A model generated the notes under the pieces. The model was not told where the DNA came from. It searched no databases and worked only from the letters and a program-made list of their open reading frames with translations. Below are positions 49,774 to 59,594 of a stretch of DNA of 64,000 nt, in pieces. How positions within the stretch are numbered: position 1 is the first letter of the stretch; the number at the start of each line of letters is the position of its first letter. The position numbers and the translations under genes are program-made. This stretch comes from Magnetospirillum sp. XM-1. GTDB taxonomy: Bacteria > Pseudomonadota > Alphaproteobacteria > Rhodospirillales > Magnetospirillaceae. Where the stretch lies: NCBI RefSeq assembly GCF_001511835.1, contig NZ_LN997849.1:103291-167290 (forward strand), in the 5' to 3' direction.

Positions 49774-51012
49774 ATGTCCCGCCTTCGATCTCTGTTTCTG
49801 TTGCTGCCTTTCCTACCCGCATCCGTCGCCCTGGCTGCCCCCCTGGGTGAAGCCGAGGCACTGCGTGCGGCCATGGATACCCACTCCTCCATAGAATCCG
49901 CCCGATCAGCGATGACCGCCGCCCGTGGCATTCAGGCCGAAGCAGACTTCCTGTTGCCCGGCAATCCGGCAATCCGGGTGGAGCGGACGACCGACCGCTG
50001 GCACCACAATAATGGTGCGCGCGAATGGGTGGCTGAGATCAGCGCTCCGATTTGGATGCCCGGTCAGGCGAGCGGGCGCCAAGCCGTGGCAACAGCCAAA
50101 CTGAGCGAGGCCGGAGCCGATGTGGAAGCCGCACGCTGGGCGCTGGCCGGGGCTGTGCGCAAAGCCTATTGGAAAGCCTGGGAGACACAGGAACTGTTGA
50201 AGGCGGCGAAAGCGCGCCATGACCGCACCAAGGCTCTATTGGCGGCCGCCGAGAGACAGGTCAAGGCCAAGGAGATGCGGGAACTCGATGCCCGCACCAT
50301 TGCCGGTGAGGTTCTGGCCGACCGCCAAGTGATCGCCCGGCGCCAGGGCGAATACGAATCCGCCCTGGCGGTGATGACGGAACTAACTGGTCTTGCCCCT
50401 GCGGCGTTCGGTGAGCTGCAAGCCCCCGATCCGACCTCTCCCCCGTCGCAACTTGCGGCCTTGGTCGAGGAGACTCGTCCCGACCTCAAGGCGCTTCGTA
50501 GCCGTCTGGAAGGAGGGCGCGCCAATGTCGATCTCCAGGAAGCGCGTGCGCTGCCCAATCCCGAACTATCGCTGGCGATCAAGCGGAGCAGCACCGATTA
50601 CGACAGCACCTATGACGATTCGGTCATTCTGGGCATCAAGATGCCGATCCCGGTTGTAAATCGAAACCAGCGCGAGGTGATGGCGGCGGTTGCCGACCTC
50701 GGCCGGAACCGGGCCGAATACCAGTTAGCCGTCAACAAGGCCCGACGGGAATTGGCACAGGCCGAAAGCGGGTGGCGAACCGCCTGGCGGCAATGGCAGG
50801 ACGCCGAGGATGCGTTGCGCCTGACTTCGGAAACGCTGGCCTCGATTGAGAAGGGCTTCAGCGCCGGGGAGGTTTCCTCCATCGGTCTCATTCAAGAAAA
50901 GCGCCGCTGGGGCGAGGCGATAGAGTCCAGCAGCACTGCCGCCGCCGCCGTCGCCATCGCCAAGGCGGCCTGGGAGCAGGCAGCCGGTGCTACTTCCATC
51001 CCCGTGCAGTAG
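49774..51012 (+). CDS. Outer membrane factor of a Czc-type efflux system
   Basis: A 412-residue TolC-family protein with a signal peptide (LRSLFLLLPFLPASVALA). The two helical repeats carry WVAEISAPIWMPGQASGRQAVATAKL, RPDLKALRSRLEGGRANVDLQEARALPNPELSLAIKR and VILGIKMPIPVVNRNQREV, the CzcC pattern. It forms the outer-membrane exit of the complex with the next two genes. The start at 49,774 has GAGGGG upstream; an in-frame ATG at 49,756 is an alternative. Confidence 0.85.
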   Translation: MSRLRSLFLLLPFLPASVALAAPLGEAEALRAAMDTHSSIESARSAMTAARGIQAEADFLLPGNPAIRVERTTDRWHHNNGAREWVAEISAPIWMPGQASGRQAVATAKLSEAGADVEAARWALAGAVRKAYWKAWETQELLKAAKARHDRTKALLAAAERQVKAKEMRELDARTIAGEVLADRQVIARRQGEYESALAVMTELTGLAPAAFGELQAPDPTSPPSQLAALVEETRPDLKALRSRLEGGRANVDLQEARALPNPELSLAIKRSSTDYDSTYDDSVILGIKMPIPVVNRNQREVMAAVADLGRNRAEYQLAVNKARRELAQAESGWRTAWRQWQDAEDALRLTSETLASIEKGFSAGEVSSIGLIQEKRRWGEAIESSSTAAAAVAIAKAAWEQAAGATSIPVQ

Positions 51013-51023
51013 GGACAACAATC

Positions 51024-52667
51024 ATGATCCACATGAAGCAGATCCGCACCTGCCTTGCCGCCCTGCTGCTGGCCGTGGCGCTGCCGTCGGCAGTACTCGC
51101 CCATGGCGGCGAGGATCACGGTACGCCCGCCACAGCTCCGGCACCGACTGTCACCGAGCAATACGGTTTCGGCGCGGAGGGAACGGCGTTTCAGGCCGTT
51201 CTATTCCCGGCCAACGGCAAGAGCGTCCTCTATCTGGCCGATGCCGACACCAATGCACCGGTTGCCGGCGCCACCATCAATGCCGAGGCGACCGATTGGC
51301 AAGGGCAGGCCAAGCCGACCCGGGACGCGGGCGTCTATGAATTGGCCTGGTCTGTACCGGAGGGCGGGGTCGATATGACTCTGATCGTCTCGGCCTCTGG
51401 CAAGGACGACCTGATTTTGCTCCAGGCGGTGGGACGGCGAGTGGCCGTTCAGCCGATCAACACTAACCATGAACCTGGGGGAAACTGGAAGATGCTCGGC
51501 CTGGCGGGCGGGGTCGGCGCGATATTACTGGTCGGCGGCGTCGCACTGATCCAGCGCAATCGCAAGGCCGCCGTGGCAATGCTGACCCTCGGCCTGCTCG
51601 GCTTTTCCGATCCGTCCTTCGGCCATGGCGGAGAGGATCATGGCGACGCCCCCGCCGCACCGCCCCAGGCCCAGCCGGGGACCCCGGTCGCCATGTCCAA
51701 GCCGACCCAGTTCATGCTGGGCATCCGTACTGTGAAGGTCGAGCGGCGCGAGGCCGCCGATTCCGTCCGGGTCATCGGGCGGGTGATCGCCGACCCTGCC
51801 GGCTACGCCCGGGTGCAGCCCTCACAGCCCGCCCGCATCGTTTCAGACCCTGCTCATGCGATCCCGATTCCTGGTCAGGCGGTCAAACGTGGACAGGTGC
51901 TGGCCGTGCTGGAACCTACTCTGTCCACCCTGGAAAAGGGTGACAAGCGCGGCTTGCTGTCCCGAGTGGACAGCGAAATCAACATCACCGAACGGGAACT
52001 GGCGCGCCAGGTAACACTCGGCGATCTGGTTCCGGCCAAGCTGGTCGAGACCACCCGCATCCGGCTCGACCAGTTGCGCAAGGAACGTGGACAAATCACC
52101 GGTACCGCCCTGGGGCGCGAGTTGCTGACCGCTCCGGTGGACGGCATCGTGACCGACGTCCATGTGGTTCCCGGTGAAGTGGTCGCCCCCGACCGCGTGC
52201 TGGTGGAAATCGTCGATCCGACCCGGCTGCGGATCGAGGCGGTCATTCATGACCTGCCCGTCGCCCACCGGATCTCTGGAGCCACCGCCGCCAGCAAGCT
52301 GGTGCCCGACCGCACCTTTCCACTGACGCTTCTGGGACGTAGCCCCAAGATCGACCCGGTGGACCAGGGCATCCACGCCATCTTCCAGGTGGCGTCCGAT
52401 CAGGCGGAAGCCTTGAACATCGGCATGCCGGTGGACGTATTCCTTGCCACCGGCGCCACCCGCCTGCGTACCGCCGTGCCACGCGATTCCATCGCTGAAC
52501 TCGGCGGACGCCAGGTGGTGTTCGTGCGCACCGCCCCCGAGGCGTTCGAAATACGCCCGGTGAAAATAGAGCGGGTGATCGGTTCGCTGGCCGAGATCGC
52601 CGAAGGTGTCAAGCCCGGAGACCGGGTGGTGACCCAAGGCATCGAACAGCTCAGGGCGGGGAGGTAA
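51024..52667 (+). CDS. CzcB-like periplasmic adaptor fused to an exported N-terminal module
   Basis: A 547-residue protein with two parts. Residues 1-150 form a separate exported module: signal peptide, HGGEDHG, then a small beta-domain (SVLYLADADTNAPVAGATI). A membrane helix (~158-175) and a second hydrophobic stretch follow, ending SFGHGGEDHG. From ~210 it is a typical adaptor (VIGRVIADPAGYARVQPSQPARI, TAPVDGIVTDVHVVPGEVV, MPVDVFLATG). The twin HGGEDHG motifs, each after a signal-like segment, suggest fusion of two originally separate exported proteins. It starts 12 bp after the outer membrane factor. Confidence 0.8.
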   Translation: MIHMKQIRTCLAALLLAVALPSAVLAHGGEDHGTPATAPAPTVTEQYGFGAEGTAFQAVLFPANGKSVLYLADADTNAPVAGATINAEATDWQGQAKPTRDAGVYELAWSVPEGGVDMTLIVSASGKDDLILLQAVGRRVAVQPINTNHEPGGNWKMLGLAGGVGAILLVGGVALIQRNRKAAVAMLTLGLLGFSDPSFGHGGEDHGDAPAAPPQAQPGTPVAMSKPTQFMLGIRTVKVERREAADSVRVIGRVIADPAGYARVQPSQPARIVSDPAHAIPIPGQAVKRGQVLAVLEPTLSTLEKGDKRGLLSRVDSEINITERELARQVTLGDLVPAKLVETTRIRLDQLRKERGQITGTALGRELLTAPVDGIVTDVHVVPGEVVAPDRVLVEIVDPTRLRIEAVIHDLPVAHRISGATAASKLVPDRTFPLTLLGRSPKIDPVDQGIHAIFQVASDQAEALNIGMPVDVFLATGATRLRTAVPRDSIAELGGRQVVFVRTAPEAFEIRPVKIERVIGSLAEIAEGVKPGDRVVTQGIEQLRAGR

Positions 52668-52673
52668 GCCGCG

Positions 52674-55600
52674 ATGTTCGACAAGATTATCGAGTTCAGC
52701 CTGAAACATCGGCTGTTCGTCCTCGCCTTCGCCCTGGCGCTGACGGTCTATGGGACCTTGACCTTAGCAAAATTGCCGGTTGACGTGTTTCCCGACCTTA
52801 ACCGTCCCACAGTCACCATCATGACGGAGGCCGCCGGCTTGGCGCCCGAGGAGGTCGAGACCCTGGTCACCCGGCCCATCGAGACGGCCATGAACGGCGC
52901 GCCGGGCGTATCCCGCGTCCGCTCGACCTCCGGAGTCAGCCTGTCCATCGTCTACGTTGAGTTCGACTGGAACACCGAGATTTACCGCAATCGCCAGCTG
53001 GTCGCCGAGCGGCTGGCGACCACCAAGGAGCAACTGCCCGAAAGCATCACTCCCACCATGGGGCCGGTCAGCTCGATCATGGGCGAAATCATGCTGGTGG
53101 GCATGCGGTCGGAGAGCGGCGAGACCTCCCCCATGGATGTCCGCACTCTGGCCGACTGGCTGGTGCGGCCGCGCCTGTTGTCCATCCCCGGCATCAGCCA
53201 GGTCATCCCCATCGGCGGCCAAGTAAAGCAGTATCAGGTTCTGGTATCCCCGTCACGGCTGTCGGCCTTCAACCTGTCCTACGATGATCTCGCCAAGGCA
53301 TTGGCCGGCTTCGCCCGCAACACCACCGGTGGCTTTCTGGAACAGCGGGCCAGCGAATTCCTGATCCGCAATCTTGGCCAGACGACAAGCATCGAGGATC
53401 TGAAGGAAACGGTGGTCGCCTGGAGGAAGGGCGCCGCCATTACCGTCGGCCAGGTCGCCGACGTCCAGTTCGGCCCCGGCGTCAAGCGCGGCGACGCCTC
53501 GGTCAACGCGGCTCCGGCGGTGATCCTGGCGGTGCAGAAGCAGCCGGGCGCCAACACCGTGACACTGACCCGCGAGGTGGAGAAGGCGCTCGACGAGATG
53601 AAGCGCGGCCTGCCCGCCGACGTGAAGGCCGACCACATTCTGTTCAAACAGGCGGATTTCATTGAGCGGGCGGTCGAGAATGTGGTGGAGGCGCTGCGTG
53701 ACGGCGCCATCCTGGTGGCCATCGTGCTGTTCGCCTTCCTGATGAACATGCGCACCACTTTCATCTCGCTCACCGCCATTCCGCTGTCCATCGTGGTCAC
53801 GGCGCTGGTGTTCCAGCAGATGAATCTCTCCATCAACACCATGACGCTCGGTGGTCTTGCCGTGGCGATCGGTGAACTGGTCGATGATGCGGTAGTCGAT
53901 GTGGAGAATATCCTGCGCCGACTGCGCGAGAATGCGCAGAAGGCGGTGCCGGTGCCGGTGATCGACGTGATCCGGCAGGCATCGAGCGAGGTTCGCAACT
54001 CCATCGTCTACGCTACCGTGATCGTGGTGCTGGTGTTCCTGCCCCTGTTCGCGCTGTCGGGCATCGAGGGCCGCCTGTTCACGCCGCTCGGCATCGCCTA
54101 CGTGGTGTCGATCATCGCCTCGCTGCTGGTGTCGCTGACCGTCACGCCTGCGCTCAGCTACTACCTGCTCCCTAACGCCAAAGCGATCGCCCATGGAGAT
54201 TCCTGGCTGGTGCGGAAACTGAAGGGCTGGGACACTCGCCTGCTGCACTGGTCCTTCGACAACCCCCGCAAGGTGATCTTGCCGGCTGTCCTGTTGGTTG
54301 TGGTTGCCGCCGCTACGGTTCCCTTCCTCGGCCGCGCTTTTCTGCCCGCCTTCAACGAAGGCACGGTGACCGTCAACATCATGCTGCCTCCGGGTTCGTC
54401 GCTGTCGGAGTCCAACCGTATCGGCACCATCGCCGAGAAGCTGCTGCTGGAGGTGCCGGAAGTCGTCTCCACCGGCCGCCGCACGGGCCGTGCCGAGTTG
54501 GATGAACACGCCGAGGGTGTTCACTACACCGAGATCGACGTCGATCTGAAGTCATCGGAGCGGGGGCGCGAGGAAATTCTGGGCGACCTGCGCGCCAAGC
54601 TTTCCCGCATTCCCGGCATCGTCACCAATATCGGCCAGCCCATTTCGCATCGCCTCGATCATCTGTTGTCGGGCGTGCGAGCCGAGATCGCCATCAAAAT
54701 CTTCGGTGATGATCTGGACACCCTGCGCTCACTGGCCGAGGAAGCAAGGGGACGTATGGCCAAGGTGGCCGGCGTCGCCGACCTTCAGGTCGAAAAGCAG
54801 GTACTGATCCCCCAGCTTCAGATACGCCTGGACCGGGCCGAGGCCAGGAAATACGGGTTGACCCTCGACCAACTGACGGAAACGTTGGAGGCGGCCTTGA
54901 ACGGCAAGACCGTCAGCCAGGTCCGCGACGGCCAGCGCACATTCAAGGTGGTGCTGCGGCTGGCGGAGGACTGGCGCTCGCACACCGCCGACTTCCGTCA
55001 GATTCTGGTGGACACTCCCGCCGGCAAGGTCCCGCTGTCGCTGCTGGCCGAGGTGGTAGAGACCAAGGGGCCCAACATCATCAACCGTGACAACATGCAG
55101 CGACGCATCGTTGTCCTGGCCAACAGCCAGGGGCGCGACATGGGCGCCATCATCGCCGACGTGCAGAAGACCTTGGGCGAGATGGCGTTGCCGCAGGGCT
55201 ACTACGTGACCTACGAGGGCCAGTTCAAAAGCCAGCAGGAAGCAAGCCGCCTGATCGCGCTTCTGGCGATGGTGTCGCTCGCCGGCATCTTCGTGGTGCT
55301 CTATAGCCACTTCAAGTCGGCCAAGCTGGCGGCAATCATCATGGCCAACATCCCCATGGCCCTGGTGGGCAGCGTTGCCGCCATCTGGCTGACCGACCAA
55401 ACGATGAGCGTCGCCAGCCTGGTGGGTTTCATCACGCTGACCGGCATCGCCGCCCGCAACGGCATCATGAAGGTGTCGCACTACCTGCATCTTGTCGAGC
55501 ACGAAGGCGAGGTTTTTGGGCGGCAAATGGTGGTGCGCGGCTCACTGGAACGCTTGACTCCGGTCTTGATGACCGCGCTGGTGGCAGCGCTGGCCCTGGT

Positions 55601-55790
55601 ACCGCTGGTGCTGGCCGGTGGCGAGCCGGGCAAGGAGATTCTTCACCCAGTGGCGGTGGTGATCTTCGGTGGCCTGATGTCATCCACCATCCTCGATACC
55701 ATCGTCACCCCGGTCGTGTTCCTGCTGGTTGCCCGTTCCTCGATGGAAAGGGTGGCTAGTGACGCTCGACTCAAAGAGGCCATGGCATGA
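52674..55790 (+). CDS. czcA: CzcA-like heavy-metal RND efflux pump
   Basis: A 1038-residue HME-RND pump with the usual twelve helices and two large periplasmic loops. TM4 carries [20 protein letters not shown], the acidic D-D...D..E array of divalent-metal CzcA types, unlike MVDAAIVMIEN in the Cus-type pump of this window. Other hallmarks are [37 protein letters not shown] and [17 protein letters not shown]. It should export Zn, Co, Cd or Ni by proton antiport; the exact metal cannot be told from sequence alone. Its stop overlaps a possible start of the cytochrome gene (ATGA). Confidence 0.9.
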   Translation: MFDKIIEFSLKHRLFVLAFALALTVYGTLTLAKLPVDVFPDLNRPTVTIMTEAAGLAPEEVETLVTRPIETAMNGAPGVSRVRSTSGVSLSIVYVEFDWNTEIYRNRQLVAERLATTKEQLPESITPTMGPVSSIMGEIMLVGMRSESGETSPMDVRTLADWLVRPRLLSIPGISQVIPIGGQVKQYQVLVSPSRLSAFNLSYDDLAKALAGFARNTTGGFLEQRASEFLIRNLGQTTSIEDLKETVVAWRKGAAITVGQVADVQFGPGVKRGDASVNAAPAVILAVQKQPGANTVTLTREVEKALDEMKRGLPADVKADHILFKQADFIERAVENVVEALRDGAILVAIVLFAFLMNMRTTFISLTAIPLSIVVTALVFQQMNLSINTMTLGGLAVAIGELVDDAVVDVENILRRLRENAQKAVPVPVIDVIRQASSEVRNSIVYATVIVVLVFLPLFALSGIEGRLFTPLGIAYVVSIIASLLVSLTVTPALSYYLLPNAKAIAHGDSWLVRKLKGWDTRLLHWSFDNPRKVILPAVLLVVVAAATVPFLGRAFLPAFNEGTVTVNIMLPPGSSLSESNRIGTIAEKLLLEVPEVVSTGRRTGRAELDEHAEGVHYTEIDVDLKSSERGREEILGDLRAKLSRIPGIVTNIGQPISHRLDHLLSGVRAEIAIKIFGDDLDTLRSLAEEARGRMAKVAGVADLQVEKQVLIPQLQIRLDRAEARKYGLTLDQLTETLEAALNGKTVSQVRDGQRTFKVVLRLAEDWRSHTADFRQILVDTPAGKVPLSLLAEVVETKGPNIINRDNMQRRIVVLANSQGRDMGAIIADVQKTLGEMALPQGYYVTYEGQFKSQQEASRLIALLAMVSLAGIFVVLYSHFKSAKLAAIIMANIPMALVGSVAAIWLTDQTMSVASLVGFITLTGIAARNGIMKVSHYLHLVEHEGEVFGRQMVVRGSLERLTPVLMTALVAALALVPLVLAGGEPGKEILHPVAVVIFGGLMSSTILDTIVTPVVFLLVARSSMERVASDARLKEAMA

Positions 55791-55831
55791 GTTCCGTATT
55801 TCCCATTCCCTCTGCTTTGGAGAAGAAGACC

Positions 55832-56554
55832 ATGAAGACCTTCGCGGCTCTTGCCGTGACCGCCGCCTTGCTCGGCGGTTCACTCCCCGCTGCTGCAGAC
55901 GGCGTGTTGACCGCCAGTTATGGCGGGCAGATGACCGAAACTGCCGACGGCTGGCGCATCGAGTTCGTGGTCCGCGACGGCGGTATCCGTGCCTGGGTGC
56001 GTGATCACGGCGGAAAGCCCGTGGCCGCCACCGGCAAGGCCAGTTTGCTGGCGGGGGGCGTGAAGCTTGACGTGCCGCTGAAGACTGATGGGGAGATGCT
56101 GACCGGCACCGCCGCAGTGACTTCCGCCGACAAGGTGGCCGCCATCCTTTCGCTGTCGGTAAACGGCAAGCCGGTCTCGGCCCGCTTTGCCCAGGAGGCG
56201 CTGACGACGCCACAGCTCTCGACTCAGGCGAGCGCCGGCAAGGCGGCGTTCGATCAGGTCTGCGCCTCCTGTCACGGCCAATCCTTGCGCGGTTCCGATG
56301 CGGCGCCCCCGCTGCTGCACCCCTTCTATGTCCCCGGCTCGGGGCATGGTGACGATATTATCCTGTCCGCCGCCACCAAAGGGGCCAAGGCCCATCACTG
56401 GAAGTTTGGCGACATGCCCAAGCCCGAGGGGCTGAAGCCCGGCCAGGAAAAAGACGTGCTCGTCTATATCCGTGCCATGCAGGCCGCCAACGGGTTGGGC
56501 GGTTCTGCCGGGATGCCGACGTCCATGGACCATTCCGGCCATATGAAACATTGA
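55832..56554 (+). CDS. Periplasmic c-type cytochrome with N-terminal YtkA-like part
   Basis: A 240-residue protein with signal peptide (MKTFAALAVTAALLGGSLPAAA). Residues ~22-130 look like a small beta-domain, and residues ~135-225 are a class I cytochrome c with heme motif CASCH (~144-148) and axial Met in FGDMPKPEG (~193). It ends MDHSGHMKH. The N-terminal domain resembles the periplasmic metal-binding domains found with these pumps. A role in oxidising or sensing metal is inference. ATG 55,832 is preferred (GGAG upstream) over ATG 55,787. Confidence 0.8.
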   Translation: MKTFAALAVTAALLGGSLPAAADGVLTASYGGQMTETADGWRIEFVVRDGGIRAWVRDHGGKPVAATGKASLLAGGVKLDVPLKTDGEMLTGTAAVTSADKVAAILSLSVNGKPVSARFAQEALTTPQLSTQASAGKAAFDQVCASCHGQSLRGSDAAPPLLHPFYVPGSGHGDDIILSAATKGAKAHHWKFGDMPKPEGLKPGQEKDVLVYIRAMQAANGLGGSAGMPTSMDHSGHMKH

Positions 56555-56565
56555 GAGAGGTAGGG

Positions 56566-57792
56566 ATGTTGCCGTCCGGCAGGTTGCGAGGATTAAGGCG
56601 CAAGATCGTCGGCCTGATCGGGCTGGGCGGCATCGTCCTGGCCATCCTCGGCGGTGGGATCACCTACATGGTGGAGATGGAGCGGCTCGACAGTCTGGTC
56701 GAACGGCTGGCCCGTGATCAGGCCCTCCATCTCATCCACGCCCTGCGCGGGAGCCAAGACGCGACCGGAGCGCCCACCCTGGCGACCGGCGGCTTCCTTT
56801 ACCTCCGGGTCGATGCGGGCGACGGAACCCCCGCCCAGGAAATTTGGCAAGGCGATATGCCCACATCAGCCCGGCAGCGGCTCGACACCCTGCTGACCAC
56901 GGTGGATGTCGAGTATAGCCATCTCAACTTCACCGATGGCGGCCGGACCTACATGCTGCTGTCGTTTCCCCTCGCGGATACCGTCGGCCGGTTCACCGGC
57001 CTTTACCGCGTCGAGGAACCCCTGGCCCGTGAACTGTTCCGGCAGGTCGTGTGGTCCGTGGCGGGCGTTTTCCTCATCGTCGTCACCTCGACCTTGATCC
57101 TCATCCCGCTCATCCTCGGTCTGGAACGCCAGGTGCTGCGCCATGCCCGCGATGCCGTCGAGGCCAATCTCGATGCGCTGGTCACTCTGGGCAGTGCCAT
57201 CGCCAAGCGCGACAGCGACACCGACGCCCATAATTACCGGGTCACCCTCTATGCCATCCGTCTGGCTGAAAGCACGGGGCTGGGAGCCGAGCGGATTCGC
57301 CACCTGATCCGCGGCGCCTTCCTGCACGATGTCGGCAAGATCGCCATTCCCGACCACATCCTGCTCAAGCCCGGCTCGCTGAGTCCCGACGAATTCGAGG
57401 TGATGAAAAGCCATGTTCGCCATGGCGTCGATATTGTCGTCCAGTCCCGTTGGCTGGCTCCGGCCATCGAGATCATCGGCGGCCATCACGAGAAATTCGA
57501 CGGGAGCGGCTATCCCCAGGGCCTGACAGGGGAGGATATCCCGTTGCTGGCCCGGATCTTCGCCATCGCCGACGTCTTCGACGCGCTGACTTCGCAGCGG
57601 CCCTACAAGCTGGCCCTTCCCCTTGACCTAGCCCTCAATCTTCTGGCGGAAGAGCGTGGGCGGCATTTTGACCCAGAACTGCTGGACCGCTTTCTCGATC
57701 GTGCCGATGAGCTTTACGCCCATTACGGCAGCGGTACCGACCGGGATATCCGCAGGGAGTTGGCGGTCGAGCTGAAACACTATTTCGGATGA
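56566..57792 (+). CDS. Membrane HD-GYP protein, c-di-GMP phosphodiesterase
   Basis: A 408-residue protein with an N-terminal helix (~residues 13-35), a periplasmic sensor of ~130 residues, a second helix (~167-190), and a complete HD-GYP domain: GAFLHDVGKIAIPDHIL (HD plus GKI), EIIGGHHEKFDGSGYPQGL (GYP), and DVFDALTSQRPYK. It should degrade c-di-GMP. GAGAGG precedes ATG 56,566. Being part of the metal-efflux transcript, it may tie metal stress to motility and adhesion; genes for flagellar parts and a chemoreceptor are nearby. Confidence 0.85.
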   Translation: MLPSGRLRGLRRKIVGLIGLGGIVLAILGGGITYMVEMERLDSLVERLARDQALHLIHALRGSQDATGAPTLATGGFLYLRVDAGDGTPAQEIWQGDMPTSARQRLDTLLTTVDVEYSHLNFTDGGRTYMLLSFPLADTVGRFTGLYRVEEPLARELFRQVVWSVAGVFLIVVTSTLILIPLILGLERQVLRHARDAVEANLDALVTLGSAIAKRDSDTDAHNYRVTLYAIRLAESTGLGAERIRHLIRGAFLHDVGKIAIPDHILLKPGSLSPDEFEVMKSHVRHGVDIVVQSRWLAPAIEIIGGHHEKFDGSGYPQGLTGEDIPLLARIFAIADVFDALTSQRPYKLALPLDLALNLLAEERGRHFDPELLDRFLDRADELYAHYGSGTDRDIRRELAVELKHYFG

Positions 57793-57802
57793 ACCAGACA
57801 GG

Positions 57803-58258
57803 ATGAAACCCATGATGCCTCGACGTCTCATTCTCGCCGGTGCCGTCGCCCTGGGCGCCGCCGCCTTTGCCGCGTTCCAGCCGTCACCCGTCGCGGCACG
57901 GGAAGCCGTCGTCTACAAGAATCCGCAATGTGGCTGCTGCAAGGGTTGGGCGACCTACCTTCAGCGCAATGGCTACAAGGTCACTGTCATTGATGTCGAG
58001 GACATGGAAGGCATCAAACGTCGCCTCCAGGTGCCTGATAACCTGCATTCCTGCCACACCGCGATGATTGACGGCTATGTGGTCGAGGGACACGTCCCGG
58101 TGGAAGCCATCGACAAGTTGCTGACCAAGCGTCCCAGCTTCACCGGCATCGCCTCGCCGGGCATGCCGTCCGGTTCCCCGGGAATGGACGGCCCGAAGGA
58201 GGAGAACGTCGTCAAGGCCTTCGGTCCCGGTGGGATCAGGGTTTTCGGGACATATTGA
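57803..58258 (+). CDS. DUF411 (CopG-like) exported metal-binding protein
   Basis: A 151-residue protein with signal peptide (LILAGAVALGAAAFAAFQ) and the DUF411 signature: VVYKNPQCGCCKGWATYLQRNGY, then LHSCHTAMIDGYVVEGHVPVEAI. The CGCC and SCH motifs bind copper in family members. It closes the Czc-type transcript, 10 bp after the HD-GYP gene. Confidence 0.85.
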   Translation: MKPMMPRRLILAGAVALGAAAFAAFQPSPVAAREAVVYKNPQCGCCKGWATYLQRNGYKVTVIDVEDMEGIKRRLQVPDNLHSCHTAMIDGYVVEGHVPVEAIDKLLTKRPSFTGIASPGMPSGSPGMDGPKEENVVKAFGPGGIRVFGTY

Positions 58259-58271
58259 TTACCTCTTTGGC

Positions 58272-58286
58272 TTTACAAATCTTTAC
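58272..58286 (+). promoter_or_regulatory. TTTAC-type regulator box D
   Basis: TTTACAAATCTTTAC, then a third TTTAC at 58,305 where a -10 would fall. It precedes the repeat-containing small exported protein gene. Confidence 0.65.
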
Positions 58287-58389
58287 ATACGCTGTCGTCT
58301 GCCATTTACGTGCGGATGGTTCAATAGGTGTGTCGCGGGAAGCTGGGGCCCCACAGGGGGGCAACGCCCCGCTCACCCAGGAGACTAAA

Positions 58390-58698
58390 ATGAAGAAGCT
58401 CATGATCGTCGCCACCGTCCTCACCGCCATCGCGGTCGCTCCGGCCTTCGCCCAGACCAAATCGGCCCCGCTGGATCCTCATACTCTTCCCCAGGGGCCG
58501 GATCACCAGATGGGACCGGCACTCAAGCCGGCCATGAGCGGTAAGAATGTTCCGGTAGACACCCACGCCCTGCCCAATCCCGAGCATCAGATGGGACCCG
58601 CGACCACTCCGGCCATGGGAGGAAAAAATATCCCGGTGGATACGCATGCCCTGCCCAATCCTGAGCACATCATGCCGCCGTCGTCTTCCGCCAAGTAA
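58390..58698 (+). CDS. Small exported repeat protein, 102 residues
   Basis: A signal peptide (MIVATVLTAIAVAPAFA) is followed by nearly three copies of a ~33-residue unit, e.g. MGPALKPAMSGKNVPVDTHALPNPEHQ and MGPATTPAMGGKNIPVDTHALPNPEHI, with the first copy reading PLDPHTLPQGPDHQ. Each unit carries two His and several Met, so it may bind metal in the periplasm. AGGAG precedes the ATG. I do not know a named family. It stands alone between box D and a terminator. Confidence 0.65.
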   Translation: MKKLMIVATVLTAIAVAPAFAQTKSAPLDPHTLPQGPDHQMGPALKPAMSGKNVPVDTHALPNPEHQMGPATTPAMGGKNIPVDTHALPNPEHIMPPSSSAK

Positions 58699-58750
58699 TC
58701 TTCAGTCGAACCGATCATTGATCGGATAAGGCCGGATACAACAGATTCAG

Positions 58751-58792
58751 GGAAGGATGGGGGCGGATCTTACCGACTGTCCCCATCCTTCC
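58751..58792 (+). terminator. Strong intrinsic terminator-like hairpin
   Basis: GGAAGGATGGGG and CCCCATCCTTCC form a perfect 12-bp stem with an 18-nt loop. It lies 53 bp after the stop and just before box E. Confidence 0.7.
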
Positions 58793-58800
58793 ATTAGAGT

Positions 58801-58815
58801 TTACAAAACTTTACA
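58801..58815 (+). promoter_or_regulatory. TTTAC-type regulator box E
   Basis: TTTACAAAACTTTAC, the consensus form, followed by CTTAC at 58,834. It precedes the small exported protein gene at 58,898. Confidence 0.7.
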
Positions 58816-58897
58816 ATTCAGGCCATTGACGGCTTACAGCACCCTGTTCCAATGAGGATGTCGCGGGAAGCGACGGAAATCGAGAAGGAGAGTGACC

Positions 58898-59236
58898 ATG
58901 AAAACCCTGTTCGCTGTTGCCGCCGTCGCCTTGCTGGCCATTGCCGCGACGCCGGCCTCCGCCTCTCCCGCCTGCGAGGCCCAGGTGGCCGAAATGCAGA
59001 CCGCCTGGAAAGCCGTGCCGCATCCCTACAGCAAGATGGCCGAACGGAAGACCCGTGGTGACCACGACCACAACGCCATGTCGGAGACCTACATGAACGG
59101 CCAGTTGCGTCAGGCCGAGGCCCAGTGCAAGGCCGGCAACGACCACGAGGCGTTGCTGCGGCTCGACGTGGTCCGTGTCTGGTTGAAGCTCCCCGAGATC
59201 GCCCATCCGCCCGAGCACAACTACCAGCCGAAGTAA
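58898..59236 (+). CDS. Small exported protein of a two-member family, 112 residues
   Basis: Signal peptide MKTLFAVAAVALLAIAATPASA, then a helical domain with three Cys-poor helices, a HDHN segment and the C-terminal signature CKAGNDHEALLRLDVVRVWLKLPEIAHPPEH. The same pattern (C-x2-G-x2-HE-x-L...VR...L...HP-x2-H) is found in the protein encoded at 62,283. It is under box E. The conserved His and Cys suggest a periplasmic metal or heme binder; no established family is recognised. Confidence 0.65.
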   Translation: MKTLFAVAAVALLAIAATPASASPACEAQVAEMQTAWKAVPHPYSKMAERKTRGDHDHNAMSETYMNGQLRQAEAQCKAGNDHEALLRLDVVRVWLKLPEIAHPPEHNYQPK

Positions 59237-59387
59237 GCGGCATCATCACCTCAGGCGCCACATAAGAGTGAGAACGGTCATCATCCGCTGACTGTTCTCA
59301 TGGGCGAGCGATGGTGGTCGGCGTCCCCTCGCCGGGCCATCATCGCCTCTCCACCCTTTTCGCAACACTGACCCCAGGAAACGCCTG

Positions 59388-59525
59388 ATGTCCAAGAAGC
59401 TCACCATCCTGATCGTCGCAGTGCTGGCGCTTGCCGCCTGTGAACCCACCGGGCGCTACCGCAAAGCCGATTCCGAGCGTTCCCCCTCGTACGGAAACTC
59501 TATCCCCTCGGGGCATTCGCATTAG
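59388..59525 (+). CDS. Very small lipoprotein, 45 residues
   Basis: MSKKLTILIVAVLALAAC gives a full signal peptide with lipobox LAAC at residue 18. The rest is a short Ser/Arg/Pro chain ending SGHSH. AGGAAA precedes ATG 59,388. Unknown role; probably a small outer-envelope anchor or entericidin-like peptide. Confidence 0.55.
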   Translation: MSKKLTILIVAVLALAACEPTGRYRKADSERSPSYGNSIPSGHSH

Positions 59526-59594
59526 ATACTCTGACATATGTATGCAGATCAAATGTCGGAATGTATAAATGCATATTTTATAGGATGCTTTGCG

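Noticed and set aside
59269..59300. TGAGAAC/GTTCTCA inverted repeat after the 58,898 gene
   Set aside because: Contains GTTC-like words but not the 7-bp spaced LexA pattern, and no T-run for a terminator.
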